DNA from: Stenotrophomonas sp. ESTM1D_MKCIP4_1
GTDB lineage: Bacteria > Pseudomonadota > Gammaproteobacteria > Xanthomonadales > Xanthomonadaceae
Direction: 5' to 3'
Assembly (NCBI RefSeq): GCF_003086895.1
Contig: NZ_CP026004.1
Span: forward strand, 1,524,731-1,588,730
DNA length: 64,000 bases
A program made the position numbers and the translations under genes. This document shows positions 45,421-54,552 of this stretch, piece by piece (position 1 is the first letter of the stretch; each line of letters opens with the position of its first letter). The notes under the pieces are model-generated. The model saw only the letters and a program-made list of their open reading frames with translations, was not told the origin of the DNA and made no database searches.

Positions 45421-47261
45421 CCGACGTCACCGCACCGGCCTTCGACGGCAAGGCCTTCGCGGCCCAGCTGAGCACCGCCCCCGGCGTCTACCGCATGTAC
45501 GCGGCCGACGACACGCTGCTGTACGTGGGCAAGGCGCGCGCGCTGCGCAACCGCGTGGGCAGCTACTTCAACGGCAGCCCGAAGAACGCGCGCATCATGT
45601 CGATGCTGTCGCAGATCGCGCGCATGGACGTGACCGTCACACGTTCGGAAGGCGAGGCGCTGCTGCTGGAAAACCAGCTGATCAAGTCGCTGTCACCGCG
45701 CTACAACGTGTCCCTGCGCGACGACAAAACCTACCCGCATGTGCTGCTGACCCGCGAGGACTGGCCGCGCATTGCGCTTCACCGTGGCCCACGCGCGATT
45801 CCCGGGCGTTATTTCGGGCCGTACCCCGGTGTCACCGCGGTGCGCGAAACGCTGAACCTGATGCACAAGCTTTTCAAGCTGCGCAGTTGCGAGGACAGCG
45901 TGTTCCGCAACCGTTCGCGGCCTTGCCTGCAGTACCAGATCGGCCGTTGCAGCGCCCCCTGCGTGGATCTGGTGCCCGCACCGGAGTACGCCGAATCGGT
46001 GCGTCGCGCCACCCTGTTCCTGGAAGGCAAGAGCGACGAACTGACCCGCGAGCTGGGCGAGCAGATGCAGGGCGCCAGCGAGGCGCTGGAGTTCGAGCAG
46101 GCCGCGCGCCTGCGTGACCTCATCGCGTCGCTGCGCAGCATGCAGACCCGCCAGTACGTCGATGGCCGTGCCGCCGACCTGGATGTGCTGGCCGTGGCCA
46201 TGCAGGGCTCGCAGGCCTGTGTGCTGCTGCTCGCCTTCCGTGATGGACGCAACCTCGGCACGCGCCCCTTCTTCCCGCGCACCAACGGCGAAGACAGCCC
46301 GGAAGAGGTGCTGGCCGCGTTCGTGTCGCAGTATTACATCGAATTCGAGCCGCCGCGCGAGATCCTGCTCGACCGGCAGATTCCCGATGCCGACCTGCTG
46401 GTGGCCGCACTTTCCGCCTCGGCCGAGCGCAAGGTGCAGCTGAAGTGGAACGTGCGTGGCGAGCGCGCCGGCTACCTTGAGCTGGCCAGCCGCAACGCGC
46501 AGCTGACCCTGGCCACCGAACTCAACAGCCGCAACGCGCAGCACGCACGCAGCGAAGCGCTGCGCGAGATGCTGGGCCTGGCCGAGCCGGTCAAACGGGT
46601 GGAATGCTTCGATATCAGCCACACCATGGGCGAGGCCACCGTGGCATCGTGTGTGGTGTTCGATGCGGCCGGCCCGGTGCGCGCACAGTACCGCCGCTTC
46701 AACATCAGCGGCATCGAACCCGGCGATGACTACGCCGCCATGCACCAGGCGATCGACCGCCGCTTCCGCCGCGCGGTGGAAGAGCAGGGCGTGCTGCCCG
46801 ACGTGCTGCTGATCGACGGTGGTGCCGGCCAGCTGGCCCAGGCACAGGCCGCGCTGGCCGACCTGGGCGTGGAAGGCGTGCTGCTGGTGGGTGTGGCCAA
46901 GGGCGTGGAGCGCCGCGCCGGCCACGAAGCCCTGGTGATGCCCGATGGCCGCGAGCTGCGGCCGGGCGCGGCCAACCCTGCGCTGCAGTTCATCCAGCAG
47001 GTGCGCGATGAGGCACACCGCTTCGCCATCACCGGCCACCGTGGTCGCCGGCAGAAGGCCCGGATGACCAGCAAGCTGGAAGACATCCCCGGTATCGGCC
47101 CGCGCCGACGCGCCAGTTTGCTCAAGCATTTTGGTGGCCTGGTCGGCCTGAAAGCTGCCGGCGAAGCGGAAATCGCCAAGGTGGAGGGCATCAATGACGC
47201 CCTCGCTGCACGCATCTACGCTAACCTGCACGGGTTGGCCACGCCTGACCCGGCCGAGTAG
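45417..47261 (+). CDS. uvrC: Excinuclease ABC subunit UvrC
   Basis: 614 residues. N-terminal GIY-YIG nuclease domain (APGVYRMYAADDTLLYVGKA) for the 3' incision, UVR motif near 205-235, UvrC RNase-H-like domain for the 5' incision (VECFDISHTMGEATVASCVVFD, LIDGGAGQLAQAQ) and C-terminal tandem HhH (IPGIGPRRRASLLKHFGGL). Overlaps the NHL gene and precedes pgsA by 17 bp, the uvrC-pgsA order also found in E. coli. Confidence 0.97.
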   Translation: MTDVTAPAFDGKAFAAQLSTAPGVYRMYAADDTLLYVGKARALRNRVGSYFNGSPKNARIMSMLSQIARMDVTVTRSEGEALLLENQLIKSLSPRYNVSLRDDKTYPHVLLTREDWPRIALHRGPRAIPGRYFGPYPGVTAVRETLNLMHKLFKLRSCEDSVFRNRSRPCLQYQIGRCSAPCVDLVPAPEYAESVRRATLFLEGKSDELTRELGEQMQGASEALEFEQAARLRDLIASLRSMQTRQYVDGRAADLDVLAVAMQGSQACVLLLAFRDGRNLGTRPFFPRTNGEDSPEEVLAAFVSQYYIEFEPPREILLDRQIPDADLLVAALSASAERKVQLKWNVRGERAGYLELASRNAQLTLATELNSRNAQHARSEALREMLGLAEPVKRVECFDISHTMGEATVASCVVFDAAGPVRAQYRRFNISGIEPGDDYAAMHQAIDRRFRRAVEEQGVLPDVLLIDGGAGQLAQAQAALADLGVEGVLLVGVAKGVERRAGHEALVMPDGRELRPGAANPALQFIQQVRDEAHRFAITGHRGRRQKARMTSKLEDIPGIGPRRRASLLKHFGGLVGLKAAGEAEIAKVEGINDALAARIYANLHGLATPDPAE

Positions 47262-47278
47262 AGAGAGAAGCAAGCCGC

Positions 47279-47905
47279 ATGAAGTTGACCCTGCCCACCT
47301 GGCTGACGTTGTTGCGGATCGTGATGATCCCGGTGCTGGTGCTGGTGTTCTACCTGCCCTACACCTGGACCAATTTCGCATCCGCGGCGATCTTCGGCCT
47401 GGCCGCCATCACCGATTGGCTCGATGGCTGGATCGCGCGGCGGTACAAGCTGGAATCGGCGTTCGGCGCCTTCCTCGACCCGGTGGCGGACAAGTTGATG
47501 GTGGCCGTGGCGCTGTTCCTCATCGTGCAGGGGCACCCGACGCCGTGGATGGCGTTCTGGGCGGCGGTCATCGTCGGTCGTGAAATCGCCGTGTCGGCCC
47601 TGCGCGAGTGGATGGCCGAACTGGGGCAGCGCGCCAAGGTGCGCGTGGCAATGATCGGCAAGGTCAAGACCACCGCGCAGATGGTGGCGCTGCTGTGCCT
47701 GCTGTACTCGGTTGCACCGAACGTGCCGGTCAGTGATATCTGGATGGGGCCGCCGGTGTTCCACATCGGCGACTGGACCCTGGCCATTGCCGCCGTGCTG
47801 ACGCTGTGGTCGGGCCTGCAGTACCTGCATGCCGCCTGGCCCAGCCTGCGCGAAGACGAGCGTGCCGCGCGCGAGCGTTCGCGGCAGAAGAAGCTGGGCA
47901 ACTGA
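47279..47905 (+). CDS. pgsA: CDP-diacylglycerol-glycerol-3-phosphate 3-phosphatidyltransferase
   Basis: 208 residues, with about five to six membrane helices. The CDP-alcohol phosphatidyltransferase motif DG..AR......G...D...D reads DWLDGWIARRYKLESAFGAFLDPVADK (residues about 43-68). It makes phosphatidylglycerol phosphate from CDP-diacylglycerol. AGAGAGAAG lies before the ATG. Followed by a palindromic repeat and the tRNA-Gly array. Confidence 0.95.
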   Translation: MKLTLPTWLTLLRIVMIPVLVLVFYLPYTWTNFASAAIFGLAAITDWLDGWIARRYKLESAFGAFLDPVADKLMVAVALFLIVQGHPTPWMAFWAAVIVGREIAVSALREWMAELGQRAKVRVAMIGKVKTTAQMVALLCLLYSVAPNVPVSDIWMGPPVFHIGDWTLAIAAVLTLWSGLQYLHAAWPSLREDERAARERSRQKKLGN

Positions 47906-47910
47906 GCCCC

Positions 47911-47949
47911 AGGGTCGGAGCCCTTTCCGCGGGAAAGGGGTCCGACCCT
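47911..47949. repeat. GGGTCGGA-class inverted repeat
   Basis: AGGGTCGG and CCGACCCT flank the imperfect inner arms GAGCCCTTTCC and GGGAAAGGGGT. It is the same class as the repeats at 11827 and 21647 and lies just after pgsA. Confidence 0.7.
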
Positions 47950-47969
47950 ACGGCCATGCATCGGGCTCC

Positions 47970-47995
47970 GTAGTAGATCCACGCCATGCGTGGAT
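47970..47995. repeat. SMAG-type GTAG repeat
   Basis: GTAGTAG followed by ATCCACGC-cat-GCGTGGAT. Same stem as one arm of the dimer at 3455-3473. Confidence 0.75.
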
Positions 47996-48037
47996 ACGCA
48001 TTGCCGAAGCGCGGCGAAACTCCCCTGAAAAAACCGC

Positions 48038-48065
48038 TTGACGTCATTCGCGGAACAGGTAGAAT
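48038..48065 (+). promoter_or_regulatory. Promoter of tRNA-Gly copy 1
   Basis: TTGACG (48038-48043), 16 bp, TAGAAT (48060-48065). Confidence 0.7.
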
Positions 48066-48077
48066 TTCGCCTCCCAA

Positions 48078-48153
<76 letters not shown>

Positions 48154-48161
48154 GATTCAAG

Positions 48162-48189
48162 AAAAACGCTCCCGCAAGGGGGCGTTTTT
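48162..48189 (+). terminator. Terminator after tRNA-Gly copy 1
   Basis: AACGCTCCC, loop GCAA, GGGGGCGTTTTT. Confidence 0.85.
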
Positions 48190-48317
48190 CGTTGTACGGC
48201 CCTACCGTTTCCGATCCATCATCGCTCTGCACGGCGGTTCTTCCAGCAGCCCCGCGGCGGTGGAACGACCCGGCTGCGAAACTGAACGATGTGGTGCGGA
48301 TCAGCTGAAAAATCCTG

Positions 48318-48338
48318 TTGACGCCGTGCAGCAATATC

Positions 48339-48346
<8 letters not shown>
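48318..48346 (+). promoter_or_regulatory. Promoter of tRNA-Gly copy 2
   Basis: TTGACG (48318-48323), 17 bp, CACAAT (48341-48346). Confidence 0.7.
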
Positions 48347-48456
<110 letters not shown>

Positions 48457-48458
<2 letters not shown>

Positions 48459-48924
48459 AGGAAGAACGCTCCCGCAAGGGGGCGTTTTTCGTTTGCGCTT
48501 CAGCACGGGCGCGAAGCGCCTGCCACACGCTGATCGACGTCACCGACCACAGGGCGAGGAACAGGCCCAGATCCAGCAGCATCAACCACAGCAGGTGCGT
48601 GCCGTAGACCGGCGACTGGTGCATTGCGCCCATCGCCAACGGCAGCGTCCACGCCAGCAGCACCACGAAGGCGATCAGCAGGCGCAGCCAGAGCCGATGC
48701 CATCGCCAGGGGCGCACGATCAGCATGACAACGGCGATCTCGACCGTGCTCATCAAAGCGAACGTAGCCACCTTGCCGGTGGCATAGGGTTGGGGCGCGT
48801 CTGGATCGAGACTGCGCTGCAGCCAGTAGTCATGCTGCGCGCCGGCATGAATCAGCGCGGCCATCACCGCCATCCAGATGATGGCGGCGGCCACGCAGTA
48901 CCACCGGGTGTGCTTGTCAGTCAT
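48457..48924 (-). CDS. Small integral membrane protein, unknown function
   Basis: 155 residues with about four hydrophobic segments (VAAAIIWMAVMAALIHAG, VATFALMSTVEIAVVMLIV, LLIAFVVLLAWTLPLAMGA, LLWLMLLDLGLFLALWSVT). No family recognised. Its last codons (APLRERSS) are read from the opposite strand of the tRNA-Gly copy 2 terminator, so the gene end was shaped by the tRNA 3' region. The start overlaps the stop of the upstream membrane gene by 8 bp. Confidence 0.75.
48464..48489 (+). terminator. Terminator after tRNA-Gly copy 2
   Basis: GAACGCTCCC, loop GCAA, GGGGGCGTTTTT. It overlaps the C-terminal codons of the minus-strand membrane gene. Confidence 0.82.
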
Positions 48925-49321
48925 GCGCGGGCTCCTTGCTGGCGCTGCAGGCGGTAGTGCGCGCGGCGAAGCGCGCGCTGACGGTGATCGCGGCCAGTGC
49001 GAGCGCGCCGGGTCCGATGGTGAAGTACAGCATGCGCAGCGGGTTGTTGTGCATCAGTGTCCAGGCAGCGAATGCGAGCGGGATGGCCAGCACCACCAGT
49101 TTGGCTGCAACCGGCCGGAGTACCGCAACCAGTGGCTGTGCGCCGAGGAACAGCACGAACGCGTAGTACTGCGCGAGTCCCAGGCCGGTGTTGCCGCGCG
49201 CGCTGAAACCGACATGCTCGCCATACCAGTTCATGCCCAGCGGCATCAGCGTCCAATAGAGTGCGCCCACCAGCAGGTGCAGCAGCAGGGAGATCAGCAG
49301 AGGCTTGCCGTGCAGGAACAT
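48917..49321 (-). CDS. Small integral membrane protein, unknown function
   Basis: 134 residues with about four hydrophobic segments (LLISLLLHLLVGALYWTLM, YYAFVLFLGAQPLVAVL, LVVLAIPLAFAAWTLM, LYFTIGPGALALAAITV). No family recognised. First gene of a two-gene minus-strand operon lying wholly between tRNA-Gly copies 2 and 3, i.e. between the 120-bp direct repeats. Confidence 0.72.
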   Translation of the reverse strand: MFLHGKPLLISLLLHLLVGALYWTLMPLGMNWYGEHVGFSARGNTGLGLAQYYAFVLFLGAQPLVAVLRPVAAKLVVLAIPLAFAAWTLMHNNPLRMLYFTIGPGALALAAITVSARFAARTTACSASKEPAHD

Positions 49322-49390
49322 GGGCGCAGGTGTCCGGGCGGGGCAGGGTATCCCATCGCGCCAGGCGCGGATTACGGTGTGTGAAGACTG

Positions 49391-49411
49391 TTGACGACGT
49401 GAAGGAATTTG

Positions 49412-49419
<8 letters not shown>
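49391..49419 (+). promoter_or_regulatory. Promoter of tRNA-Gly copy 3
   Basis: TTGACG (49391-49396), 17 bp, CACAAT (49414-49419), the same architecture as the copy 2 promoter. Confidence 0.7.
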
Positions 49420-49531
<112 letters not shown>

Positions 49532-49534
49532 CTA

Positions 49535-49561
49535 CAGGGCCCCGGTAGGGGCCTTGTTTTT
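49535..49561 (+). terminator. Terminator after tRNA-Gly copy 3
   Basis: GGCCCC, loop GGTA, GGGGCC, then TTGTTTTT. Confidence 0.8.
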
Positions 49562-49669
49562 CTCCCGCCACGGCAAGGCGGGGCACGTTGAGCCACAAGG
49601 CTTTACGCGCAGTCAGAAAGGTGAAATCGCTGGTGTGTGTTCCGGATTTCCGGTACCATGACGGCTTAC

Positions 49670-49745
<76 letters not shown>

Positions 49746-49749
49746 TGTT

Positions 49750-49773
49750 TCGACAAGCCCCATCGCGGGGTTT
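49750..49773 (+). terminator. Weak terminator between tRNA-Gly 4 and tRNA-Cys
   Basis: CCCC, loop ATCGC, GGGG followed by TTTTG. The short stem probably allows read-through into tRNA-Cys, which has no clear promoter of its own. Confidence 0.5.
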
Positions 49774-49811
49774 TGTCATGTCAGGGGCACCGTTCCTGGC
49801 CGCAGTACGTT

Positions 49812-49885
49812 GGCCTCATGGCAGAGTGGCTATGCACCGGATTGCAAATCCGTTTACAGCGGTTCGATTCCGCTTGAGGCCTCCA
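49812..49885 (+). tRNA. tRNA-Cys(GCA)
   Basis: 74 nt. Acceptor stem GGCCTCA/TGAGGCC, anticodon loop TTGCAAA with anticodon GCA, encoded TCCA. Confidence 0.98.
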
Positions 49886-49889
49886 ATTG

Positions 49890-49918
49890 AAAAGCCCTGA
49901 CTCCGGTCAGGGCTTTTT
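49890..49918 (+). terminator. Terminator after tRNA-Cys
   Basis: AAAAGCCCTGAC, loop TCCG, GTCAGGGCTTTTT. Confidence 0.92.
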
Positions 49919-50006
49919 CTTTGCGCGGCCCCCTGCCAAACCGCACTGCTGGCGCACCAGCGCCCCTGCTAACGTCCGCCTTCACACTCAGGAAGAGGGG
50001 CATGCA

Positions 50007-50573
50007 GTGCGCGCACTGGCAATCCGGCAGGCGATCTACCTCCCCCTTGGCGCAATGCTCGCCGCGATCGCGTTCGGCTTCACCGTGCCCGGTTACAGCT
50101 CGCTGTCGCAGCACCTCAGCGAAATGGGCCTGATGCCGGGCCTGCCCGCGACCATGTTGACGGCCTGCATCTCGGTCAATGGTGTGGCCATCATCGTCTT
50201 CAGCCTTGCGCTGCTGGGGTGGGGCCGCCGCTTCGCACTCACCGCGCTCACCTCAACGATGTTCGGCGTGGCCATGCTCAGCAACGGGGTGTTCACCACG
50301 GGAAGCCCGCTGCATGGCATGTACTCCATCGGCATCTTTTCCATCCTGACGCCGCTGTTGTTCCTGGTCGAACTCGGTGCTGATGCCTCCACGCGTATCG
50401 CCTGGATGGCGCGCGTGATCTCGCTGCTGGGGATGCTCTATCTGTGGTTGATGCTGTCTGGCATCGATCCGCAGCCCTGGCACGGGCTGACCCAGCGCAT
50501 CGCCTTGCTGCCTGCATTTGCCTGGTACACGTTTGCTGCGCTCGAACTGAGACGGGTGTCCGGGAACACCTGA
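50007..50573 (+). CDS. DUF998-family membrane protein
   Basis: 188 residues. Six hydrophobic segments; the early YSSLSQHLSEMGLMPGLP and the later NGVFTTGSPLHGMYSIGIF fit DUF998 membrane proteins as I recall them. Function unknown. The GTG at 50007 is chosen because GAGGGG precedes it by 6 nt and the first helix begins there; an ATG 120 bp earlier would run back into the tRNA-Cys terminator. Confidence 0.8.
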   Translation: MRALAIRQAIYLPLGAMLAAIAFGFTVPGYSSLSQHLSEMGLMPGLPATMLTACISVNGVAIIVFSLALLGWGRRFALTALTSTMFGVAMLSNGVFTTGSPLHGMYSIGIFSILTPLLFLVELGADASTRIAWMARVISLLGMLYLWLMLSGIDPQPWHGLTQRIALLPAFAWYTFAALELRRVSGNT

Positions 50574-50598
50574 TGCTGCCTCTGGCTACACTCATGCC

Positions 50599-51540
50599 AT
50601 GAACCAGATCGGCAACTTCCGTGGCGCTCTGCTCGGACTGGCCTGCGGCGATGCCGTCGGCACCACGGTGGAATTCAAACCACGCGACAGCTTCCCGCCC
50701 CTCGCCGACATGGTCGGCGGCGGCCCGTTCAATCTGAAGCGAGGGCAGTGGACCGACGACACATCGATGGCGATGTGCCTGGCTGAGAGCCTGGTGCGGT
50801 GCGACGACTTCGATGCGCGCGACCAGATGACCCGTTACGCGAACTGGTACCGCAACGGCTACTGGAGTGCGACGGGCGAATGCTTCGACATCGGCATGGC
50901 CACGCGCGCGGCCATCGATCAGTTCCTGCTCAGCGGTGATCCGCTGTCGGGCAATGACGATCCGCGCAGTGCCGGCAATGGTTCAATCATGCGTCTGGCG
51001 CCGGTGGTGCTGCGCTATGCGCGCACACCGGAACTGCTGCCGATGGCCGAGCAGAGCTCACGCACCACCCATGCGGCGCGCGAGTGCCTGGATGCGTGTC
51101 GCCTGCTGGCCGCTGCGGTCGAGCGTGCGCTGGATGGGCAATCGAAGCAGGCCGTGCTGGACCTGCGTGATGTGCCGGTACAGGGCGAGCGCCTGCAGCA
51201 GATTGCCGCTGGAACGTACCGGCAGGCGAGCCGCGAGCAGATCCGTGGCAGCGGCTACGTGGTAGACAGCCTGGAGGCCGCGTTCTGGTGCTTCCACCGG
51301 CACGACAGCTTCGCCGCTGCGGTGCTGGAAGCAGCCAACCTGGGCGACGATGCCGATACCACCGCTGCGGTGCTCGGCCAGTTGGCCGGGGCCTTCCACG
51401 GTGCCGCAGGCATCCCGGCGCAGTGGCTGCAGGTGCTGGCCATGCGCGCGGAAATCCAGGTGCTGGCCGATGCGCTGCATGAACGGAACCGGGTCGCTCG
51501 GGCGGGTCTGGGCTTTGCCACCGCCAGGGTTCCGTCATAA
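50599..51540 (+). CDS. ADP-ribosylglycohydrolase (DraG/ARH) family protein
   Basis: 313 residues. Metal-binding motifs of the family are clear: GDAVGTTVEF near the N-terminus, QWTDDTSMAMCLAESL (Thr-Asp-Asp, near 51-55), GNGSIMRLAP and the C-terminal NLGDDADTTAAVLGQLAGAFHGA. These enzymes remove ADP-ribose from proteins, nucleic acids or small molecules with two magnesium ions. No ADP-ribosyltransferase is visible nearby. TACACT at 50587-50592 lies 6 nt before the ATG, suggesting a near-leaderless transcript. Confidence 0.93.
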   Translation: MNQIGNFRGALLGLACGDAVGTTVEFKPRDSFPPLADMVGGGPFNLKRGQWTDDTSMAMCLAESLVRCDDFDARDQMTRYANWYRNGYWSATGECFDIGMATRAAIDQFLLSGDPLSGNDDPRSAGNGSIMRLAPVVLRYARTPELLPMAEQSSRTTHAARECLDACRLLAAAVERALDGQSKQAVLDLRDVPVQGERLQQIAAGTYRQASREQIRGSGYVVDSLEAAFWCFHRHDSFAAAVLEAANLGDDADTTAAVLGQLAGAFHGAAGIPAQWLQVLAMRAEIQVLADALHERNRVARAGLGFATARVPS

Positions 51541-51584
51541 CGTAGGACCCAGCGGGCCGGCATGGCCACGGACAGGAGGTCTGG

Positions 51585-52151
51585 ATGAACGCGAAGTTCG
51601 GTATTGGCGTGGCGCTGTTGTTGCTGGCACCCATGGCATCGGCGCAGGTCTACAAATGCAAGGGCGCGTCGGGTGAGACGGTCTATTCGGAGGTTCCCTG
51701 CGGTGCAGGCAGCGCGCCGATGAAGCTGCGCTCGAACCGCGCTGCCTCCGAGAGCGCGGGGGAAGCGTCCAACCGCGCGGCGGTGTACCGCACCACCGGC
51801 ATGAGCGATGCGGGTATCGCCGAGCGCAACTGCCTGCAGGGCGAACAGTCGCGCATCTATGGTCCGCTCGAATCGCGTGCGCAGGCGACGAACCGTCAGG
51901 TTGCCGAACTGGACCGGCAGTTGGCGGCCGCCCGCAGCGCGCCACCGGAAGGCCGCGCCGCGTTGTCCAATGCCACCCTCGAATCGGGCATCCGCGCGCA
52001 GATTTCCAGCCTGCAGCAGTCATTGAGTTCGGAGCGGGTCGCCGCAGATTCCCAGATGTCCATGGCCCGGGATCGGTGCTCAGCCCTGCGCCGCGAGCGG
52101 GAAGACCGGGTCAACCAGCAGTACGCCGCGCCGGCCGGGCCTTCGTACTGA
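51585..52151 (+). CDS. DUF4124-domain exported protein
   Basis: 188 residues. Signal peptide ending APMASAQ, then the DUF4124 core VYKCKGASGETVYSEVPCGAGSAPM and a C-terminal coiled-coil-like helix (residues about 85-170, with QISSLQQSLSSERVAADSQM). Periplasmic; function unknown. AGGAGG lies before the ATG at 51585. Confidence 0.85.
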   Translation: MNAKFGIGVALLLLAPMASAQVYKCKGASGETVYSEVPCGAGSAPMKLRSNRAASESAGEASNRAAVYRTTGMSDAGIAERNCLQGEQSRIYGPLESRAQATNRQVAELDRQLAAARSAPPEGRAALSNATLESGIRAQISSLQQSLSSERVAADSQMSMARDRCSALRREREDRVNQQYAAPAGPSY

Positions 52152-52308
52152 GCCGTCGCGGCCTGGCGCGGGCGGCAGCATGAGGCGACGTGATCAGTCT
52201 CAAACCAGCGCGACATGATGTAGGCGTATGGTCGGGGTTCACGTTTTCGGGGGCAGCAATGGCAGGCAGGGACATGCAACACCGCATGCAGCACGCGGCA
52301 GGCCAACG

Positions 52309-52578
52309 ATGAGCAGATCCACTGCGGATGTGCGCTGGCTGACATTCCGGCTCAAGAACGGTCAGTCGATCGGGCCGGACCAACTGAAGGACGGCTGGGT
52401 GATCGCCGCCGAGACGCGCCATTGCGGCGTGCGCCGTGAGCGCATCGAAGGCTCCGGCGTGGTCTACGCACTGTATGGCCCTTCCGATCTGCCATCACCG
52501 CGCCGCGCTGAACTGCGCATGCGCGATTTCCTGATGCGCTCGGGGTATACGTTCACCATGGGCACGCTGGGCGGCTGA
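52309..52578 (+). CDS. Small hypothetical protein
   Basis: 89 residues beginning MSRSTADVRWLTFRLKNGQSIG. Short alpha/beta protein without signal peptide or recognised domain. The ATG at 52309 is preferred; an in-frame ATG 81 bp upstream would add a poorly coding stretch. Confidence 0.55.
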   Translation: MSRSTADVRWLTFRLKNGQSIGPDQLKDGWVIAAETRHCGVRRERIEGSGVVYALYGPSDLPSPRRAELRMRDFLMRSGYTFTMGTLGG

Positions 52579-52607
52579 CGCCGCCCGTTGCATTGGCCGG
52601 TCTACGA

Positions 52608-53372
52608 TCAGGGGCGCACGGTCAGCACCTGGCTGATGCTGCCGATCGGGCCGCGTTCGTCGTGCAGCACGGTGCTGGTCAGGCCGATGCCTTCGCTGCC
52701 GAACGAGACCGAGGTGTCAAAGCCCAGCCACTCCCCTTGTGGCGTGCCGAACAGATGCACGGTCAAATCCAGGTTGGGGAAGGCGACCTCCTTCGGGTTG
52801 GCGCGCACGGCCATGCCGTTGGACAGATCGAACAGGGTGGCAGCACGTGCCAGCGGGCTGACGGCTTCGTCGTCCAGCAGCGGTTGCTTCGCGCGTGCCC
52901 AGTAGGTTGCACGGCCTGGTCCCTGGTCATTGCGGCGGATCTGTACGTTCTCGATGAAGCCGCCCGGCCACACCGTGGCCGGGTCCCATTCGGGCATCGT
53001 TTCGGCGGCGGCAATGCGCGCAAGCGGCGTACCGGCAATGCTGGCAGTGTCGTTCGGGCGCATCAGCCACGCCCGCACGCGCAGTGCCGCGCGGTCGTGG
53101 TGGGTGAGGGTGGCTTCAACCAGCTCGATGGTGCGACCGCCACGCAGCACCTGCACGTGCGTCTCCATCTCTTCGATCGGAATGGTGCCGAGAATGTCAT
53201 AGGACAGGCGGCCGATCAGGAAACCGTGGCCGCGCGCGGCGGCATCGCGCTCAAGATGATGGGCAAGCAGGCCCATCGCCGGTGCGATGTGTTGTTCCTG
53301 GGTGTTCCAGGCGCCGCCCACGTGCGAGGTCGGCAGGTAGCGGGTGTCGCTCAGTCGTTCAAAGAAGGCCAT
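52608..53372 (-). CDS. Acyl-CoA thioesterase family protein (double hotdog)
   Basis: 254 residues. Two hotdog halves: the first around HHLERDAAARGHGFLIGRLSYDILGTIPIEEMET, the second around FPNLDLTVHLFGTPQGEWLGFDTSVSFGSEGIGLTSTVLHDERGPIG, the latter resembling the TesB-type active-site region. Likely hydrolyses acyl-CoA esters in the cytoplasm; chain-length preference unknown. Stands alone between convergent and codirectional neighbours. Confidence 0.85.
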   Translation of the reverse strand: MAFFERLSDTRYLPTSHVGGAWNTQEQHIAPAMGLLAHHLERDAAARGHGFLIGRLSYDILGTIPIEEMETHVQVLRGGRTIELVEATLTHHDRAALRVRAWLMRPNDTASIAGTPLARIAAAETMPEWDPATVWPGGFIENVQIRRNDQGPGRATYWARAKQPLLDDEAVSPLARAATLFDLSNGMAVRANPKEVAFPNLDLTVHLFGTPQGEWLGFDTSVSFGSEGIGLTSTVLHDERGPIGSISQVLTVRP

Positions 53373-53466
53373 CGGTTCACGGTGCAGTGGATGGGGGGCG
53401 CGGTACAGGCCGCGTCATCCTGCCATCGTAACGCTGCGCCCGCGCCGCTGCGTGCGGGCGTGACTT

Positions 53467-54552
53467 TCAGTGCGCGGCAGCCGCTTCCAGCGCGTCCACC
53501 ACCTGCGCGCCGCTGAAGTCGCAATGTCCTTCGCCCACGGCCGGCAGTACGCGCAGTTTCGCTGCGCTGCCGGCCTGCGCGACGAGCCGTGGATACACCG
53601 ACTGCATGCGCGGCACGATGGTCGGATCGGCATGGTTGAACTGGATCACCAGCGGCCGCTGCAGCCGGCCGGTCAGCGACAGCCGGTCGTGCACGTATGC
53701 CTGCGCAGCGGCAGTGGCCTGCACGCGCCGCACGCCCGCGTTGAAGGCCGCATCATCGCCGAAGCCGCTGTAGACCGTGCCGTCGTTGCCCACCGGCAGG
53801 CCACCGGCGCGGTGTACCAGTTCGTGCAGAACCAGGGCGTGCAGGCTGATGGCTCCGGCCAGCGCGTCGGGTGGCACCTGCAGATGCGCGGCCAGCCGCG
53901 TGGCCTGCGCCGGTCCTGTCGCCAGCGCGGTGGCGATGCCCTGGTACAGCGCCATCTGCGGCAGCGCAGCGGCCTCGTTCGAGAGCAGGCCGGCGGCGGG
54001 CAGGCCCTCGGCCGCGGGAAAGAAGTAGTCGAACGCCACCAGAGTGGTCAGCAGGTCCGCGGCCAGCGTTTCGCCGGGCAGGTTGGCGCCACACAGTGAA
54101 ACACCGCCAGCATACGACTGGGGATGCTGCTCCAGGCTGGCCACAGTGACCGCGCCGCCCATCGAGAAGCCCAGCAGCCAGGTGTGACGAACCCGCTTCA
54201 GTTCGGTCAGTGCGTGCTGGCGCAGGCGCTCCATGTCAGCCATTGCATCGGCCACCGCCCATCCTTGGCTGGAATAGGCACTCTGGGCCACGGCGTAACC
54301 CGCGTCGAGCAGTGCCTGGGTGCTGTCAGCGGCGGCCATCGGCGTTGCGCGAGGCGCACCGACCGGTTCGTACCCATGGGCCAGCAGCACCAGTTCGCCA
54401 TTCCAGCGTGCCGGTACATCCAGCCGCCATGGCGCACCCTGCAGCACGCCACTGAGTGTGCGTGGCGCTGGCGGCGCAGCGGCCTGTGTCGTGGCGGGCA
54501 GCAGCAGGGCCAGGGCGAGCGGCAACCGCAACAGCAGGTGCGGCACGCTCAT
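53467..54552 (-). CDS. Exported alpha/beta hydrolase
   Basis: 361 residues. Signal peptide ending LPATTQAAA. Nucleophile elbow GFSMGG (Ser near 150), an oxyanion region around VLLAHGYEPVG, and a C-terminal catalytic His in GEGHCDFSG. The family includes lipases, esterases and peptidases; the substrate is unknown. The start overlaps the stop of the upstream DUF6265 gene by 4 bp. Confidence 0.87.
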   Translation of the reverse strand: MSVPHLLLRLPLALALLLPATTQAAAPPAPRTLSGVLQGAPWRLDVPARWNGELVLLAHGYEPVGAPRATPMAAADSTQALLDAGYAVAQSAYSSQGWAVADAMADMERLRQHALTELKRVRHTWLLGFSMGGAVTVASLEQHPQSYAGGVSLCGANLPGETLAADLLTTLVAFDYFFPAAEGLPAAGLLSNEAAALPQMALYQGIATALATGPAQATRLAAHLQVPPDALAGAISLHALVLHELVHRAGGLPVGNDGTVYSGFGDDAAFNAGVRRVQATAAAQAYVHDRLSLTGRLQRPLVIQFNHADPTIVPRMQSVYPRLVAQAGSAAKLRVLPAVGEGHCDFSGAQVVDALEAAAAH

